Shown here in pieces: positions 7,922 to 16,676 of a DNA stretch of 64,000 nucleotides. The stretch lies in NCBI GenBank assembly GCA_937996625.1, contig CALKVA010000008.1:1-64000 (forward strand). The letters are read 5' to 3'. Every line of letters starts with the position of its first letter. Position 1 is the stretch's first letter. Origin of the DNA: UBA5951 sp009936885 (GTDB lineage Bacteria; Pseudomonadota; Alphaproteobacteria; Puniceispirillales; Puniceispirillaceae). The position numbers were made by a program, and so were the translations under genes. Below the pieces are notes generated by a model. It searched no databases. It had not been told where the DNA came from and saw only the letters and a program-made list of their open reading frames with translations.

Positions 7922-9427
7922 ATGGGAAGCCGTTTCCAGAATCATTTCACACAACCAAGTATGATGCATGCATCCTATGAATGGGCCAGAGCAGATATCA
8001 TTCTTCTGGTAGGATTAGTCTGCCTACTGATAGCTCGGCTTGTTGCACTTTATATAACGCCGCTCGAGCTTGGCGTAGATGAAGCGCAATATTGGGTGTG
8101 GAGTCAGGACTTATCATTTGGATATTATTCTAAGCCTCCGTTAATTGCTTGGATAATCGGAATTTCCCATTCTCTTTTTGGGCATAGCAGTTTTGGGGTG
8201 CGGGTTTTCGCGCCGATAATTCAATTTATAATTACCCTTATTTTATGGCGATGTGCCTACCGATTATATGATGATAATCCAAAAGGAGGCAAAATCGCCA
8301 GAATTGCCGCTTTATTATGGGCATTAATGCCTGCTGTCTCTCTTGGTAGTGCAGTAATTTCCACAGATACGCCAATGTTATTATTCTGGTGCATTGCTTT
8401 ATATCTGCTACTTCCGTCAAACTCAGTAACGCGCTTATCTTCTCGAAAATTTCTTCTTGCTGGCCTTGTTGTTGGTTTCGCTATGCTTTCCAAATATGCC
8501 GGAGCATATTTTCTGCTATGTTCCAGTATATGGCTGGTCGCAGGGCATGTCTCCTCCTATTCGAAGCGATTTGTGTGTTTGCTAACCCTACTATCAGGCA
8601 GCTTACTTGTAATGATGCCAAATCTTATCTGGAACCTAGATAACGGCTTAGTTACGATTATCCATTTATCGGAAAATGCTAATTTGTCCCTGCCATCTTA
8701 TGCACTTGCTGGCCTTATTGATTTTTGGCAGGCGCAGATTTTCGTATTCGGGCCGTTAAGCCTTGTTTGCTTTTTTGCTGCTATTTTTAGATGGCAAAAA
8801 CATAGTTTATTCTTGCTTATTTTTTGCATTCCGGTTTTGGTAATTATCTCAATACAAGCATATCTAAAAGAAGCTAATGCGAATTGGGCTGTCGCTGCCT
8901 ATCCTTCTGCTACTTTGCTTGTGGCAGGATGGCTCGGCAATTTTTCAAGGCAAACCTTAAGCCATGCAACTATTTTCATAAATGCTCTGATAGGTATCAT
9001 TATCATTAGCGTTACATTTACAGGACAATTAGGCAGTCTTACACCTGAATCTGACCCATTGCGACGGGTTAGGGGATGGCAGGCATTATCAGGTGACCTT
9101 GAGAGCCAGATTGAAATAAATAACGCTAGAACAATCATTGCCGACAGACGGGCGACAGCTGCTATATTAAAATGGTATTTCTACAAAGACCCTGTGCAAA
9201 TTACTGTTTATGATGGTGATAATCACCCTGGAAATCATTTTGAGCTCAAATTCAGTTATAATGCCGTATCGCCCTCACCTATAATCGCATTATCACAGAA
9301 GCAAATCATACCGTCCATTGCAGGCATTGAATGGACAGGCTTGGTTGGAACCTCCAACCATAAAATAGCAAAGAATAGATACCGAAAATATTATTTTTAT
9401 CTCGGGGACAACGCACTCAATAAATAA
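7922..9427 (+). CDS. Glycosyltransferase family 39/83-like (ArnT/PMT-type) membrane protein
   Basis: Polytopic inner-membrane glycosyltransferase expected to use a polyprenyl-phosphate sugar donor and to glycosylate a lipid or protein on the periplasmic face. After the first helix the first periplasmic loop carries GVDEAQYW, the acidic motif of GT39/GT83 enzymes, followed by YYSKPPLIAWI. About ten further hydrophobic segments follow. The frame is open from TTG 7811, but the first 37 codons look like translated upstream DNA; ATG 7922 (or 7961) is preferred. A second enzyme of this type is at 45311-47053, linked to GT2. This copy stands alone, so donor and acceptor are unknown. Confidence 0.8.
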   Translation: MGSRFQNHFTQPSMMHASYEWARADIILLVGLVCLLIARLVALYITPLELGVDEAQYWVWSQDLSFGYYSKPPLIAWIIGISHSLFGHSSFGVRVFAPIIQFIITLILWRCAYRLYDDNPKGGKIARIAALLWALMPAVSLGSAVISTDTPMLLFWCIALYLLLPSNSVTRLSSRKFLLAGLVVGFAMLSKYAGAYFLLCSSIWLVAGHVSSYSKRFVCLLTLLSGSLLVMMPNLIWNLDNGLVTIIHLSENANLSLPSYALAGLIDFWQAQIFVFGPLSLVCFFAAIFRWQKHSLFLLIFCIPVLVIISIQAYLKEANANWAVAAYPSATLLVAGWLGNFSRQTLSHATIFINALIGIIIISVTFTGQLGSLTPESDPLRRVRGWQALSGDLESQIEINNARTIIADRRATAAILKWYFYKDPVQITVYDGDNHPGNHFELKFSYNAVSPSPIIALSQKQIIPSIAGIEWTGLVGTSNHKIAKNRYRKYYFYLGDNALNK

Positions 9428-9473
9428 AAAGACCAATAGATAAAAACACCAAAATTAAAAGGCACACATAAAA

Positions 9474-9905
9474 CTAAGACTGACTCTCTAAAAATTCTTT
9501 AAATTTTGACAAAGTCTCTTCGCTTACATGATGCTCAACGCCTTCTGCATCTTGTTCTGCAACGTCGTTATTAACACCAATTGCAATTAGAAAATCACGA
9601 ACCACCCGATGCTTATCACGGCTTTCCTTGGCCAGTTGAGTACCTGCCTGTGTAAGGAAAATAGACCGATATGGCTTGCTCTCGACCAAACCTTCTCTCT
9701 GTAATCTTTGGATGGTTGCATTAACAGTCGGACTTGTAACGCCAAAACGTGTGGCCAAATCCACGGCCCGTGCCTCTCCCGTTTCCTCTATCAATTCTGC
9801 AATCATCTCTACATAATCTTCAGCTACTTCAGACTGATGTGCACGCCTAATGCGCTCAAACTTATCAGCGCTTTGGATTTCAGAAATTAAGGGGCGTTTT
9901 TTCAT
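9474..9905 (-). CDS. mntR: Manganese-responsive regulator MntR (DtxR family)
   Basis: Metal-dependent transcriptional regulator resembling the short proteobacterial MntR proteins, which bind Mn(II) and control manganese uptake. Residues about 30-85 form the winged helix-turn-helix (ARAVDLATRFGVTSPTVNATIQRL), followed by the dimerisation and metal-binding helices with AEGVEHHVSEETL, whose Glu and His residues match the family's metal ligands. There is no SH3-like third domain, as is usual for MntR (143 residues). No manganese transporter is adjacent, so the targets are elsewhere. The upstream 200 bases separate it from the divergent DUF1244 gene. Confidence 0.85.
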   Translation of the reverse strand: MKKRPLISEIQSADKFERIRRAHQSEVAEDYVEMIAELIEETGEARAVDLATRFGVTSPTVNATIQRLQREGLVESKPYRSIFLTQAGTQLAKESRDKHRVVRDFLIAIGVNNDVAEQDAEGVEHHVSEETLSKFKEFLESQS

Positions 9906-10103
9906 ATTAGCCTCGGCTTTATTTTGAATGTAAGATATTCAAACTTATTAGTCTTGGCAAAGTCTTTTAAGCAACTTTTTAACAATATCCTATTTTGAAG
10001 TTGTATCAACTATTAGAATGAAATAATCACTTTATTTATTAGAGCTTGAACTTGTATTTTTAAATAGAGAAGTTACATGCAAATTCTGCTTAGGAGTTAT
10101 ACC

Positions 10104-10388
10104 ATGAAAACAACAGATAATAATACCACACAAACAGAACTTGAATGTCAGGCAGCCGCCTTTCGCCGGCTTGTTTTTCATCTTCAGAATAGAACTGATG
10201 TTCAGAATATTGATCTTATGAATTTAGCGGGATTTTGCAGAAATTGCCTTTCTGGCTGGTACCAAGATGCCGCAGAAGAAAAAGAGATTTCACTTTCCAA
10301 AGAAGAGGCAAGAGAGATAATTTACGGTATGCCCTATTCTGAATGGAAAAAAAATTACCAGACAGAAAATAATCCAGACAGCACGTAA
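10104..10388 (+). CDS. DUF1244 family protein
   Basis: Small soluble protein of the DUF1244 family (SMc04008-like), conserved in alphaproteobacteria and of unknown function. The conserved core includes ECQAAAFRRLVFHL, DLMNLAGFCRNCL with a CRNC cysteine pair, and YGMPYSEWK near the C-terminus. The paired cysteines could bind a metal, which is inference. Translation most likely starts at ATG 10104, seven bases after TAGGAG at 10091-10096; the upstream ATG at 10077 has no such site. It is followed by the GapR-like and pyrF genes on the same strand. Confidence 0.85.
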   Translation: MKTTDNNTTQTELECQAAAFRRLVFHLQNRTDVQNIDLMNLAGFCRNCLSGWYQDAAEEKEISLSKEEAREIIYGMPYSEWKKNYQTENNPDST

Positions 10389-10461
10389 TCTAGGCAAAAA
10401 TTATAGTATACAGCAAACACAAAACCAAAAAAACCATTCCCATTAAAAAGGCTAAGTAATC

Positions 10462-10743
10462 ATGTCAGAAGCAACCCCATCAGCAAACACAAGCGCCAGT
10501 CAGCTATCACAATATATTGAGCGCATTGAACGCCTAGAAGAAGAAAAAAGAGCACTTATGGCTGATATACGTGACATATATTCAGAAGCTCGTGCAACTG
10601 GATTTGAGCCAAAAATTATGCGTCAAATTATTAAAATGCGAGGCCTCGACAAAGAGGTGCTTGCCGAGCAGGATATCTTATTATCCACCTACCGTGCTGC
10701 TGTAGGCCTGATTGAAATGCCAGAAACAATGCAGGATATTTAG
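10462..10743 (+). CDS. gapR: GapR-like DNA-binding protein (DUF2312)
   Basis: Small alphaproteobacterial chromosome-structuring protein. Caulobacter GapR clamps around overtwisted AT-rich DNA and stimulates topoisomerases during replication. The sequence is a charged coiled coil (residues about 14-45; IERIERLEEEKRALMADIRDIY) followed by the conserved ARATGFEPKIMRQIIKMR helix. The length of 93 residues is typical. It ends six bases before pyrF, so they are probably one transcript, with DUF1244 upstream. The family assignment is strong; equivalence of function to Caulobacter GapR is inferred. Confidence 0.88.
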   Translation: MSEATPSANTSASQLSQYIERIERLEEEKRALMADIRDIYSEARATGFEPKIMRQIIKMRGLDKEVLAEQDILLSTYRAAVGLIEMPETMQDI

Positions 10744-10749
10744 CCCATA

Positions 10750-11655
10750 ATGGTAGATAAAATAAACAGAATGGCTTTTGGCGATCGATTATCCATTGCG
10801 CTGGAGAAAAATCAAACACCTTTATGTGTTGGCATAGATCCACATATCTCATTAATGCCAGAATTATTTAGAGGGTCTAGCCCAAAAGAGCAGATTGAAA
10901 AATTGGCATCATTTTCTCTGGCTTGTATTGAAGCTGCTCAAGACCGCGTTCCAGCCATAAAACCACAGGTTGCTCTGTTTGAGAAATTTGGCCCAGAAGG
11001 AATGGAAGTTCTTCAGCAGATTGGCAGAGCGGCGCATGATGCAGGCCTGCTAGTAATTATGGATGCTAAACGAGGTGATATCGGCTCGACTTCTGTTGCC
11101 TATGCAGATGCGTGGCTCTCAGAAAACGCACCCTTCTATTCAGATGCACTTACTGTTAATCCTTTTCTTGGCTTAGATACGTTGGAGCCGTTTATTAATC
11201 AAGCGATAAAATGCAAATCAGGATTATTTATTCTACTGAGAACAAGCAATCCTGGTTCAGCCGATTTGCAGGAGTTGCGCTCTAACAATAAGCCGATATA
11301 TCAACATTTAGCAGATAAGCTCTCACCGATTATCAACTCATATCGAGGCGATACAGGTTGGTCTTCAATAGGAGTAGTAATCGGAGCAACAAACCCTGCC
11401 GAAGCAAAATCAATGAGAGAGTTACTTCCATCATGCCCCTTCTTAATACCAGGCTTTGGGGCTCAAGGTGCAGATGCATCTATGGCTCTTTGCGGATTAA
11501 CCCATGTAAACAGCGATTTAGGATATCAAGGCGGGCTGGTCACTTCATCTAGGGAAATTACCTTTGGAAATAATGCCAAAAAGGCATCAACAACCACTGA
11601 ATATAAAAAGGCTGTTGTTCAAAATATTGACGAATCTATTAAAAAACTTAAATAA
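10750..11655 (+). CDS. pyrF: Orotidine 5'-phosphate decarboxylase, type 2
   Basis: Final enzyme of UMP synthesis (EC 4.1.1.23), decarboxylating OMP. It belongs to the longer type-2 subfamily (about 280-300 residues). Visible features are LCVGIDPH near the N-terminus, KPQVALFEKFG, and the catalytic DAKRGDIGSTS motif containing the Lys-Asp pair, with the phosphate-binding loop IPGFGAQGAD further on. Start ATG lies six bases after the gapR stop. Downstream are 170 bases of AT-rich DNA before a broken cold-shock gene. Confidence 0.95.
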   Translation: MVDKINRMAFGDRLSIALEKNQTPLCVGIDPHISLMPELFRGSSPKEQIEKLASFSLACIEAAQDRVPAIKPQVALFEKFGPEGMEVLQQIGRAAHDAGLLVIMDAKRGDIGSTSVAYADAWLSENAPFYSDALTVNPFLGLDTLEPFINQAIKCKSGLFILLRTSNPGSADLQELRSNNKPIYQHLADKLSPIINSYRGDTGWSSIGVVIGATNPAEAKSMRELLPSCPFLIPGFGAQGADASMALCGLTHVNSDLGYQGGLVTSSREITFGNNAKKASTTTEYKKAVVQNIDESIKKLK

Positions 11656-11825
11656 AATTGATCTTTTCGCACGTAATTCCACGAATTATTAAAGTTTACT
11701 CGTTATTCGTATCAACACAGAAAAAAATTCTTAAATCTCTTGAGCATTTTGTTTAGGGGGCTGGCCTATTTGCGCATTTTAAATGTTTTACTTTTGATGA
11801 TTTAAGATTTTATTGGGTATTTATA

Positions 11826-12297
11826 ATGGATGAAACGTTACAGATTGCCACAGTAGTTTGGTATAATCCAAAAAGGGTATGAATTTGTTACAATTGGTGA
11901 CTCAGAAATATTTTTGCATCGTTCAGCATTAGAACGTTTCGGTTTATCAACAATTTATTCGACTGATAAACTCCATCTTACGGTAACATCCAATCAACAT
12001 GGTGACTTTGTTAAAGAGATTATGTCCATAGAGTGGGCTAAATCTGATAAGACTCCATCAGACTCAGAGCCATTAGAAGATGAGATTCGCGGTAGTGTTA
12101 AGCTCTTTAACACCACAAAAGGATATGGTTTTGCAGATGTGGGCGACGAAGAAGAAGATGTCTTTGTGCATCTAAAAACACTATGCAATTTCGGGATTTA
12201 TCAACTAAATTAGGGCCAGAAGTTATTTTTTAAAATAACAGATGATGGTCGCAGGCCTCAGGCCTCTGAGATTCGGCTTCTGAATTTTGAAAATTAG
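11826..12297 (+). pseudogene. Tandem cold-shock-domain protein gene with three frame breaks
   Basis: Remnant of a two-domain cold-shock protein of the kind usual in alphaproteobacteria. The ATG at 11826 begins domain 1 (ATVVWYNPK), which hits TGA at 11880 after an indel in the A run near 11871-11874. The next frame resumes as GYEFVTIGDSEIFLHRSALERFG, runs through the linker, and enters domain 2 (GSVKLFNTTKGYGFAD, DVFVHLKTL). A second shift near 12185 is needed to read QFRDLSTKLGPEVIF, and a third at 12231, after a T run, to reach KITDDGRRPQASEIRLL and TAG 12295-12297. Two of the three breaks are in homopolymers, so sequencing error is possible, but three make true decay likelier. The intact middle frame (11914-12213) could at most give a partial protein. 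Confidence 0.85.
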
Positions 12298-12422
12298 AAA
12301 CCTGAATAACAAGGGTTCCCTAATTAGTAAGGTTTTTAGGACAAGAAATTATCGCTAGACAGTCTCTTGTTATTTTGTGATTGTAACGACACTCATATCT
12401 TGTCCCAAATTAGGTTCTTATT

Positions 12423-13646
12423 GTGTCTATTCAAACAGCCGACTCGCCAAAAGTAAATTGGATTATTGTTCTTATATCAAGTGGAATTATCATTTCAATC
12501 GGAATGGGTGTTCGGCAAAGTTTTGGTATATTTCTGCAACCGATAAGCGACGTACTCGGAGAGGGAAGAACTTTATTCTCACTCGCCATAGCGCTTCAAA
12601 ATTTAGCTTGGGGACTTGCAGCACCTATATTTGGCGCGATTGCTGATAAATATGGTCCTGCGCGCGTTTGCATGGCAGGCGGGCTTTTCTACATGACAGG
12701 TTTGCTTTTGATGGCTGGTTTTATGAGTCCTTCAACTCTGATAGTTGGGCAGCTTTTAATCGGAATGGCACTCGCAAGTGCTGGAATGTCTGTTGCTTTG
12801 GGGGCCGTTGCTAAAGTTGCACCAAAAGAAAAAATAGGCATCGCGCTTGGATTGGTCACAGCAATCGGATCGTTTGGTCAGTTTATGATGCTACCATTCA
12901 GCCAAGCACTGCTTTCTAACTTTGGATGGCAAATAGCCTATATGGCACTTGCTGCTTGTGTTGCTGTTGTTACAATTTTTTCACTAGGTTTACGCATACC
13001 CAAAGGGCAACGTGCGTCAACAGCTGACCTTGCAAAAACAATTACTGCAAAACAGGCGCTCTCAACTGCCTTTAAAGATAGAAATTATCTATTACTAACA
13101 ACCGGTTTTTTCGTATGTGGATTGCATGTTGCGTTCATCGCAACTCATCTTCCAACTTACATAACAGATATTGGACTTACCCCTACAACAGGCAGCTGGG
13201 CACTTGCGCTCGTTGGTTTGTTTAACATAATCGGCTCCTTTACAGCTGGATATTTAGGCGGAAAATATTCAAAAAAGAACCTCCTTGCTGGTATTTATAT
13301 TCTTCGCTCGCTCGTCATTGCTTTGTTTGTGTTTATGCCCCCTTCCATTGCTATGGCCTTGTTTTTTGGCGCTGCCATAGGGTTGTTGTGGCTTGGAACA
13401 ATCCCGCTTACAAGCGGACTTGTTATGGTATTTTTCGGGGCTAAACATGTAACGATGTTGTATGGAATTGTATTCCTATCGCATCAGATAGGCTCTTTCT
13501 TTGGTGCTTGGTATGCGGGTTATGTCTACGATGTATCTGGCAGCTACCAGACTATGTGGAGTATTGCAATCGCCGCTGGGCTTTTTGCAGGAGCGGTTAA
13601 TTTCTCTATTCGAATACCAAGTCCAAAAGCGACAGCTGTCGCGTGA
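12423..13646 (+). CDS. Major facilitator superfamily transporter, 12 TM
   Basis: Inner-membrane MFS carrier of 407 residues with twelve predicted helices in two halves. The loop between helices 2 and 3 carries the MFS signature as GAIADKYGPARV (near residues 76-87). The protein resembles the monocarboxylate/oxalate-formate-antiporter-like bacterial group, with a signature of helix 1 (GIIISIGMGVRQSFGIFLQPI). The substrate cannot be named. Start is GTG at 12423 with only a weak ribosome site. It lies directly after the broken cold-shock gene and converges on trxB. Confidence 0.85.
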   Translation: MSIQTADSPKVNWIIVLISSGIIISIGMGVRQSFGIFLQPISDVLGEGRTLFSLAIALQNLAWGLAAPIFGAIADKYGPARVCMAGGLFYMTGLLLMAGFMSPSTLIVGQLLIGMALASAGMSVALGAVAKVAPKEKIGIALGLVTAIGSFGQFMMLPFSQALLSNFGWQIAYMALAACVAVVTIFSLGLRIPKGQRASTADLAKTITAKQALSTAFKDRNYLLLTTGFFVCGLHVAFIATHLPTYITDIGLTPTTGSWALALVGLFNIIGSFTAGYLGGKYSKKNLLAGIYILRSLVIALFVFMPPSIAMALFFGAAIGLLWLGTIPLTSGLVMVFFGAKHVTMLYGIVFLSHQIGSFFGAWYAGYVYDVSGSYQTMWSIAIAAGLFAGAVNFSIRIPSPKATAVA

Positions 13647-13693
13647 CCAAAGGCATCACAATAATGGATAAAAAACAATACAGATAAACCTGC

Positions 13694-14632
13694 TTAATCA
13701 TCAAGCGATGCTAAGTATTTTTCAGCATCCAGCGCCGCCATACAACCCATCCCAGCAGCCGTCACAGCCTGACGATATATCTTATCAACACAGTCTCCAG
13801 CGGCAAAAACACCGGTTTGCGACGTTAGGGTTGTCCCAGATTTCACCAGAATATACCCTTCATTATCCAGATCGAGGATATCTTGAAATGGCTTGGTTGC
13901 AGGGTCATGCCCAATCGCAACAAACACACCATGTGCACTAATCTGCTTTTCAGAATCATCAGTAGTAGATTTTAGGCTTACCGCGGTTACGCCAGTATCG
14001 TCCCCCAGAATTTCTGTAATATTATAATTCCATTCAATAGAAACATTTGGCTGCTTAAAAAGACGTTCTTGCAATATTTGTTCTGCACGAAGACTATCAC
14101 GGCGATGAATAAGTGTTACTGACTTACATAAGTTTGATAGGTACAGTGCTTCCTCTACTGCCGTATTACCGCCTCCAACAACCAAAACATCACGCTCTTT
14201 GTAAAAAAATCCGTCACAGGTTGCGCATGCAGACACACCTCTGCCATTAAAGGTATTTTCACTCTCAAGCCCCAGCCAGCGAGCTTGTGCGCCTGTTGCA
14301 ATTACAATCGTATCAGCTGTCATCGTATCACCCCCGTCAAGCTTGACCCGCATGGGGTGTGTATCGGTTTCGATGGAGGTTGCAATATCATATATCACGC
14401 GTGTGCCAACATTCTCGGACTGCTGTTGCATTTCTTGCATAAGCCAGGGACCTTGAACAACCTCTGCGAAACCAGGGTAGTTTTCAACATCGGTGGTTAT
14501 CGTAAGCTGTCCCCCTGGTTGCAAGCCTGCCAGCACAACTGGCGATAAATTTGCCCTAGCTGCATATATCGCTGCTGTAAATCCAGCGGCGCCTGCGCCA
14601 ATAATTATCATTTTTTCATGTGAATTTGTCAT
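13694..14632 (-). CDS. trxB: Thioredoxin-disulfide reductase
   Basis: Cytoplasmic FAD enzyme (EC 1.8.1.9) transferring electrons from NADPH to thioredoxin. From ATG 14632 the product is about 312 residues. The FAD-binding GAGAAG lies near residue 12, the redox-active CATC at about 136-139, the NADPH-binding GGGNTAVEEA at about 153, and the C-terminal FAD motif GVFAAGDC. The frame stays open upstream to 14734, but those 34 codons overlap the divergent M23 gene region and do not resemble the family, so 14632 is chosen. Convergent with the MFS gene. Confidence 0.95.
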   Translation of the reverse strand: MTNSHEKMIIIGAGAAGFTAAIYAARANLSPVVLAGLQPGGQLTITTDVENYPGFAEVVQGPWLMQEMQQQSENVGTRVIYDIATSIETDTHPMRVKLDGGDTMTADTIVIATGAQARWLGLESENTFNGRGVSACATCDGFFYKERDVLVVGGGNTAVEEALYLSNLCKSVTLIHRRDSLRAEQILQERLFKQPNVSIEWNYNITEILGDDTGVTAVSLKSTTDDSEKQISAHGVFVAIGHDPATKPFQDILDLDNEGYILVKSGTTLTSQTGVFAAGDCVDKIYRQAVTAAGMGCMAALDAEKYLASLDD

Positions 14633-14701
14633 AATATAGTATCTTATAAATTCGTTCTGAATATATTTCAAAACACTAGAGAGAGGGATAAATTTATTGC
14701 C

Positions 14702-15562
14702 ATGGTAACTATAAGATGTAATTGCTTCAAGCAAAGTTTGACTAAAGTTGGAACTTTATCAGCTGTTTTAACCTCCCTCATTCTATTTTCTTTTAGTTCT
14801 GCAAACGCATGCATCAACCCTCTCAAAGGAAAGGCTATTCAAGGTGGCTTGATAATCTTCAAAGCAGAAAATGCATCCCATATAAAGCTAGATGGCAGGG
14901 CTGTCTCTATTAATAAAGAAAATGGTTTTGTGGTTGGTTTTCATAGGGATGATGTTGATTTGAGAACCATCAACGCGCATTGCCAAGACGGCACTGAATT
15001 TAAATTAAATCTGGTACCAGAACAGCGAATTTACAAAACCCAGAAAATCAGTGGCCTGCCAAATAATATGGTAACACCACCCGCAAAAATCCTAAACCGG
15101 ATTGCACAAGACTCTGAACTGGTAAAACAAGCACGCAGCCAAAAGGGAACTTCGACAGACTATTTTATTTCAGGCTTCGACTGGCCTGTCGACGGCGTTA
15201 TTACAGGGGTATATGGAAGCGAGCGAATTTTGAATGGAGCGCCTCGGCAACCTCATTTCGGGATTGATATAGCAGCCCCAACAGGAACACCAATTACAGC
15301 ATCTGCTGCTGGCACTGTAGTGATGGCAAAAGATTTGTATTTTACCGGATGGACTATTATCATCTCCCACGGCGATTATCTGTCTAGTACATACTCTCAT
15401 CTCCAAGATATTTCTGTTCAATTAGGAGACTACGTAAATCGAGGAGAGATAATCGGAGTTGTTGGTTCTACCGGGCGCTCAACTGGCGCCCATTTAGACT
15501 GGCGAATAAACTGGTTAGACAAACGTCTTGACCCACAGCTTATCGCTAACAAGCATCCTTAA
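14702..15562 (+). CDS. M23-family (LytM-like) peptidoglycan peptidase homologue, exported
   Basis: Exported protein with an N-terminal signal sequence (hydrophobic core about 15-32, probable cleavage after ANA at 36) and a C-terminal M23/lysostaphin-type domain (about 160-283). Members cut peptidoglycan cross-bridges or act as amidase activators. H185 and D189 of the HxxxD motif and H233 (YSHL) are present, but the usual second zinc motif HxH reads H264-L-D266. The third zinc ligand is therefore Asp, which means either a variant subfamily or loss of catalysis. It is divergent from trxB across 69 bases and converges on fba. Confidence 0.85.
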   Translation: MVTIRCNCFKQSLTKVGTLSAVLTSLILFSFSSANACINPLKGKAIQGGLIIFKAENASHIKLDGRAVSINKENGFVVGFHRDDVDLRTINAHCQDGTEFKLNLVPEQRIYKTQKISGLPNNMVTPPAKILNRIAQDSELVKQARSQKGTSTDYFISGFDWPVDGVITGVYGSERILNGAPRQPHFGIDIAAPTGTPITASAAGTVVMAKDLYFTGWTIIISHGDYLSSTYSHLQDISVQLGDYVNRGEIIGVVGSTGRSTGAHLDWRINWLDKRLDPQLIANKHP

Positions 15563-15564
15563 AT

Positions 15565-16629
15565 CTATTCGCTAATAACGGGCTCTAACGCACCTGCTTC
15601 ATATTGCGCGGCCATTTGTTTCAGCGAAAGGGGCTTTATTTTTCTAGCTTGTCCAGCGGCACCAAATCGCTCAAACCTATCTATACAAACAGCCTCCATT
15701 GCATCTCTGGCTGGTTTCATAAACTTTCTTAAATCAAACTCACTTTTTTGCTCTTGAGCTATCTTTCTTATTACTCCTGCCATTGCAAGCCTGCAGTCCG
15801 TATCAATATTTACTTTGCGAACACCGTTTTTAATACCGCGTTCGATTTCAGCAAGAGGCACTCCCCAAGTCTGCGGCATCTCACCGCCAAATTCGTTGAA
15901 GACATCCTGTAATTCTTGTGGAACTGAGGAGGAGCCATGCATAACAAGATGTGTGTTTGGCAGGCGGTTATGGATTTCTTCTATCACATGCATTGCAAGA
16001 ATATCACCATCAGGCTTTCGGGAGAATTTATACGCGCCGTGGCTAGTACCCATTGCAATTGCTAACGCATCAACCTTGGTTGCTTTGACGAATTCTACTG
16101 CCTGAATTGGATTGGTAAGCAACTGGTCTTGTTCTATTTTTCCTTCAACACCATGACCATCTTCACTCTCACCCTCACCTGTTTCTAATGAGCCTAATAT
16201 TCCAAGTTCACCCTCTACTGAGACGCCTGCATAATGTGCCATTTGTACAACAGAGGATGTCACAGATACATTATAATCATAGCTAGCAGCCGTTTTACCG
16301 TCCGCTTCAAGAGAGCCATCCATCATTACCGACGAGAACCCATATTGCATTGCAGTCATACAAGTTGCCATGGAATTTCCATGGTCCTGATGCATACAAA
16401 TAGGTATGTTTGGATAGGTTCCTATTAACCCTTTAATCAATGCTTGGAGTAATAGATCCCCTGCATAGGCTCTTGCCCCTCTAGATGCCTGAATAATAAC
16501 AGGGGAATTTGTTTTTTCTGCTGCCATTAGAATAGCAAGCCCCTGCTCTAGATTATTAATATTAAAAGCAGGTAATCCATAATTATTTTCAGCTGCATGA
16601 TCCAAAAGTTGTCTTAGCGTAACTAACAT
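15565..16629 (-). CDS. fba: Fructose-bisphosphate aldolase, class II (Calvin-type)
   Basis: Zinc-dependent aldolase (EC 4.1.2.13) interconverting fructose 1,6-bisphosphate with dihydroxyacetone phosphate and glyceraldehyde 3-phosphate. Metal and catalytic motifs are visible: HQDHGNS near residue 80, SVMMDGSLEADGKT, VEGELGILGSLETGEGE, MGTSHGAYKF, and HGSSSVP, with the NIDTD phosphate-binding segment. The 354-residue length fits the Calvin-type subclass. It sits 47 bases downstream of fbp on the same strand, forming a gluconeogenic pair whose products act on consecutive reactions. Confidence 0.96.
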   Translation of the reverse strand: MLVTLRQLLDHAAENNYGLPAFNINNLEQGLAILMAAEKTNSPVIIQASRGARAYAGDLLLQALIKGLIGTYPNIPICMHQDHGNSMATCMTAMQYGFSSVMMDGSLEADGKTAASYDYNVSVTSSVVQMAHYAGVSVEGELGILGSLETGEGESEDGHGVEGKIEQDQLLTNPIQAVEFVKATKVDALAIAMGTSHGAYKFSRKPDGDILAMHVIEEIHNRLPNTHLVMHGSSSVPQELQDVFNEFGGEMPQTWGVPLAEIERGIKNGVRKVNIDTDCRLAMAGVIRKIAQEQKSEFDLRKFMKPARDAMEAVCIDRFERFGAAGQARKIKPLSLKQMAAQYEAGALEPVISE

Positions 16630-16676
16630 ATCGCTTTCCCTCTTACTTACATATCTTATAATAGTTTTAAATCTAA

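Noticed and set aside
12241..12270. Tandem AGGCCTC repeat as a regulatory site
   Set aside because: It is coding sequence of the second cold-shock domain and its repetition follows codon content.
11826..12297. Programmed frameshifting in the cold-shock gene
   Set aside because: Three separate shifts would be needed, without a slippery-sequence plus structure pattern; decay or sequencing error is simpler.
14633..14734. N-terminal extension of thioredoxin reductase
   Set aside because: The frame is open for 34 more codons but crosses into the divergent M23 gene region; the family start fits ATG 14632.
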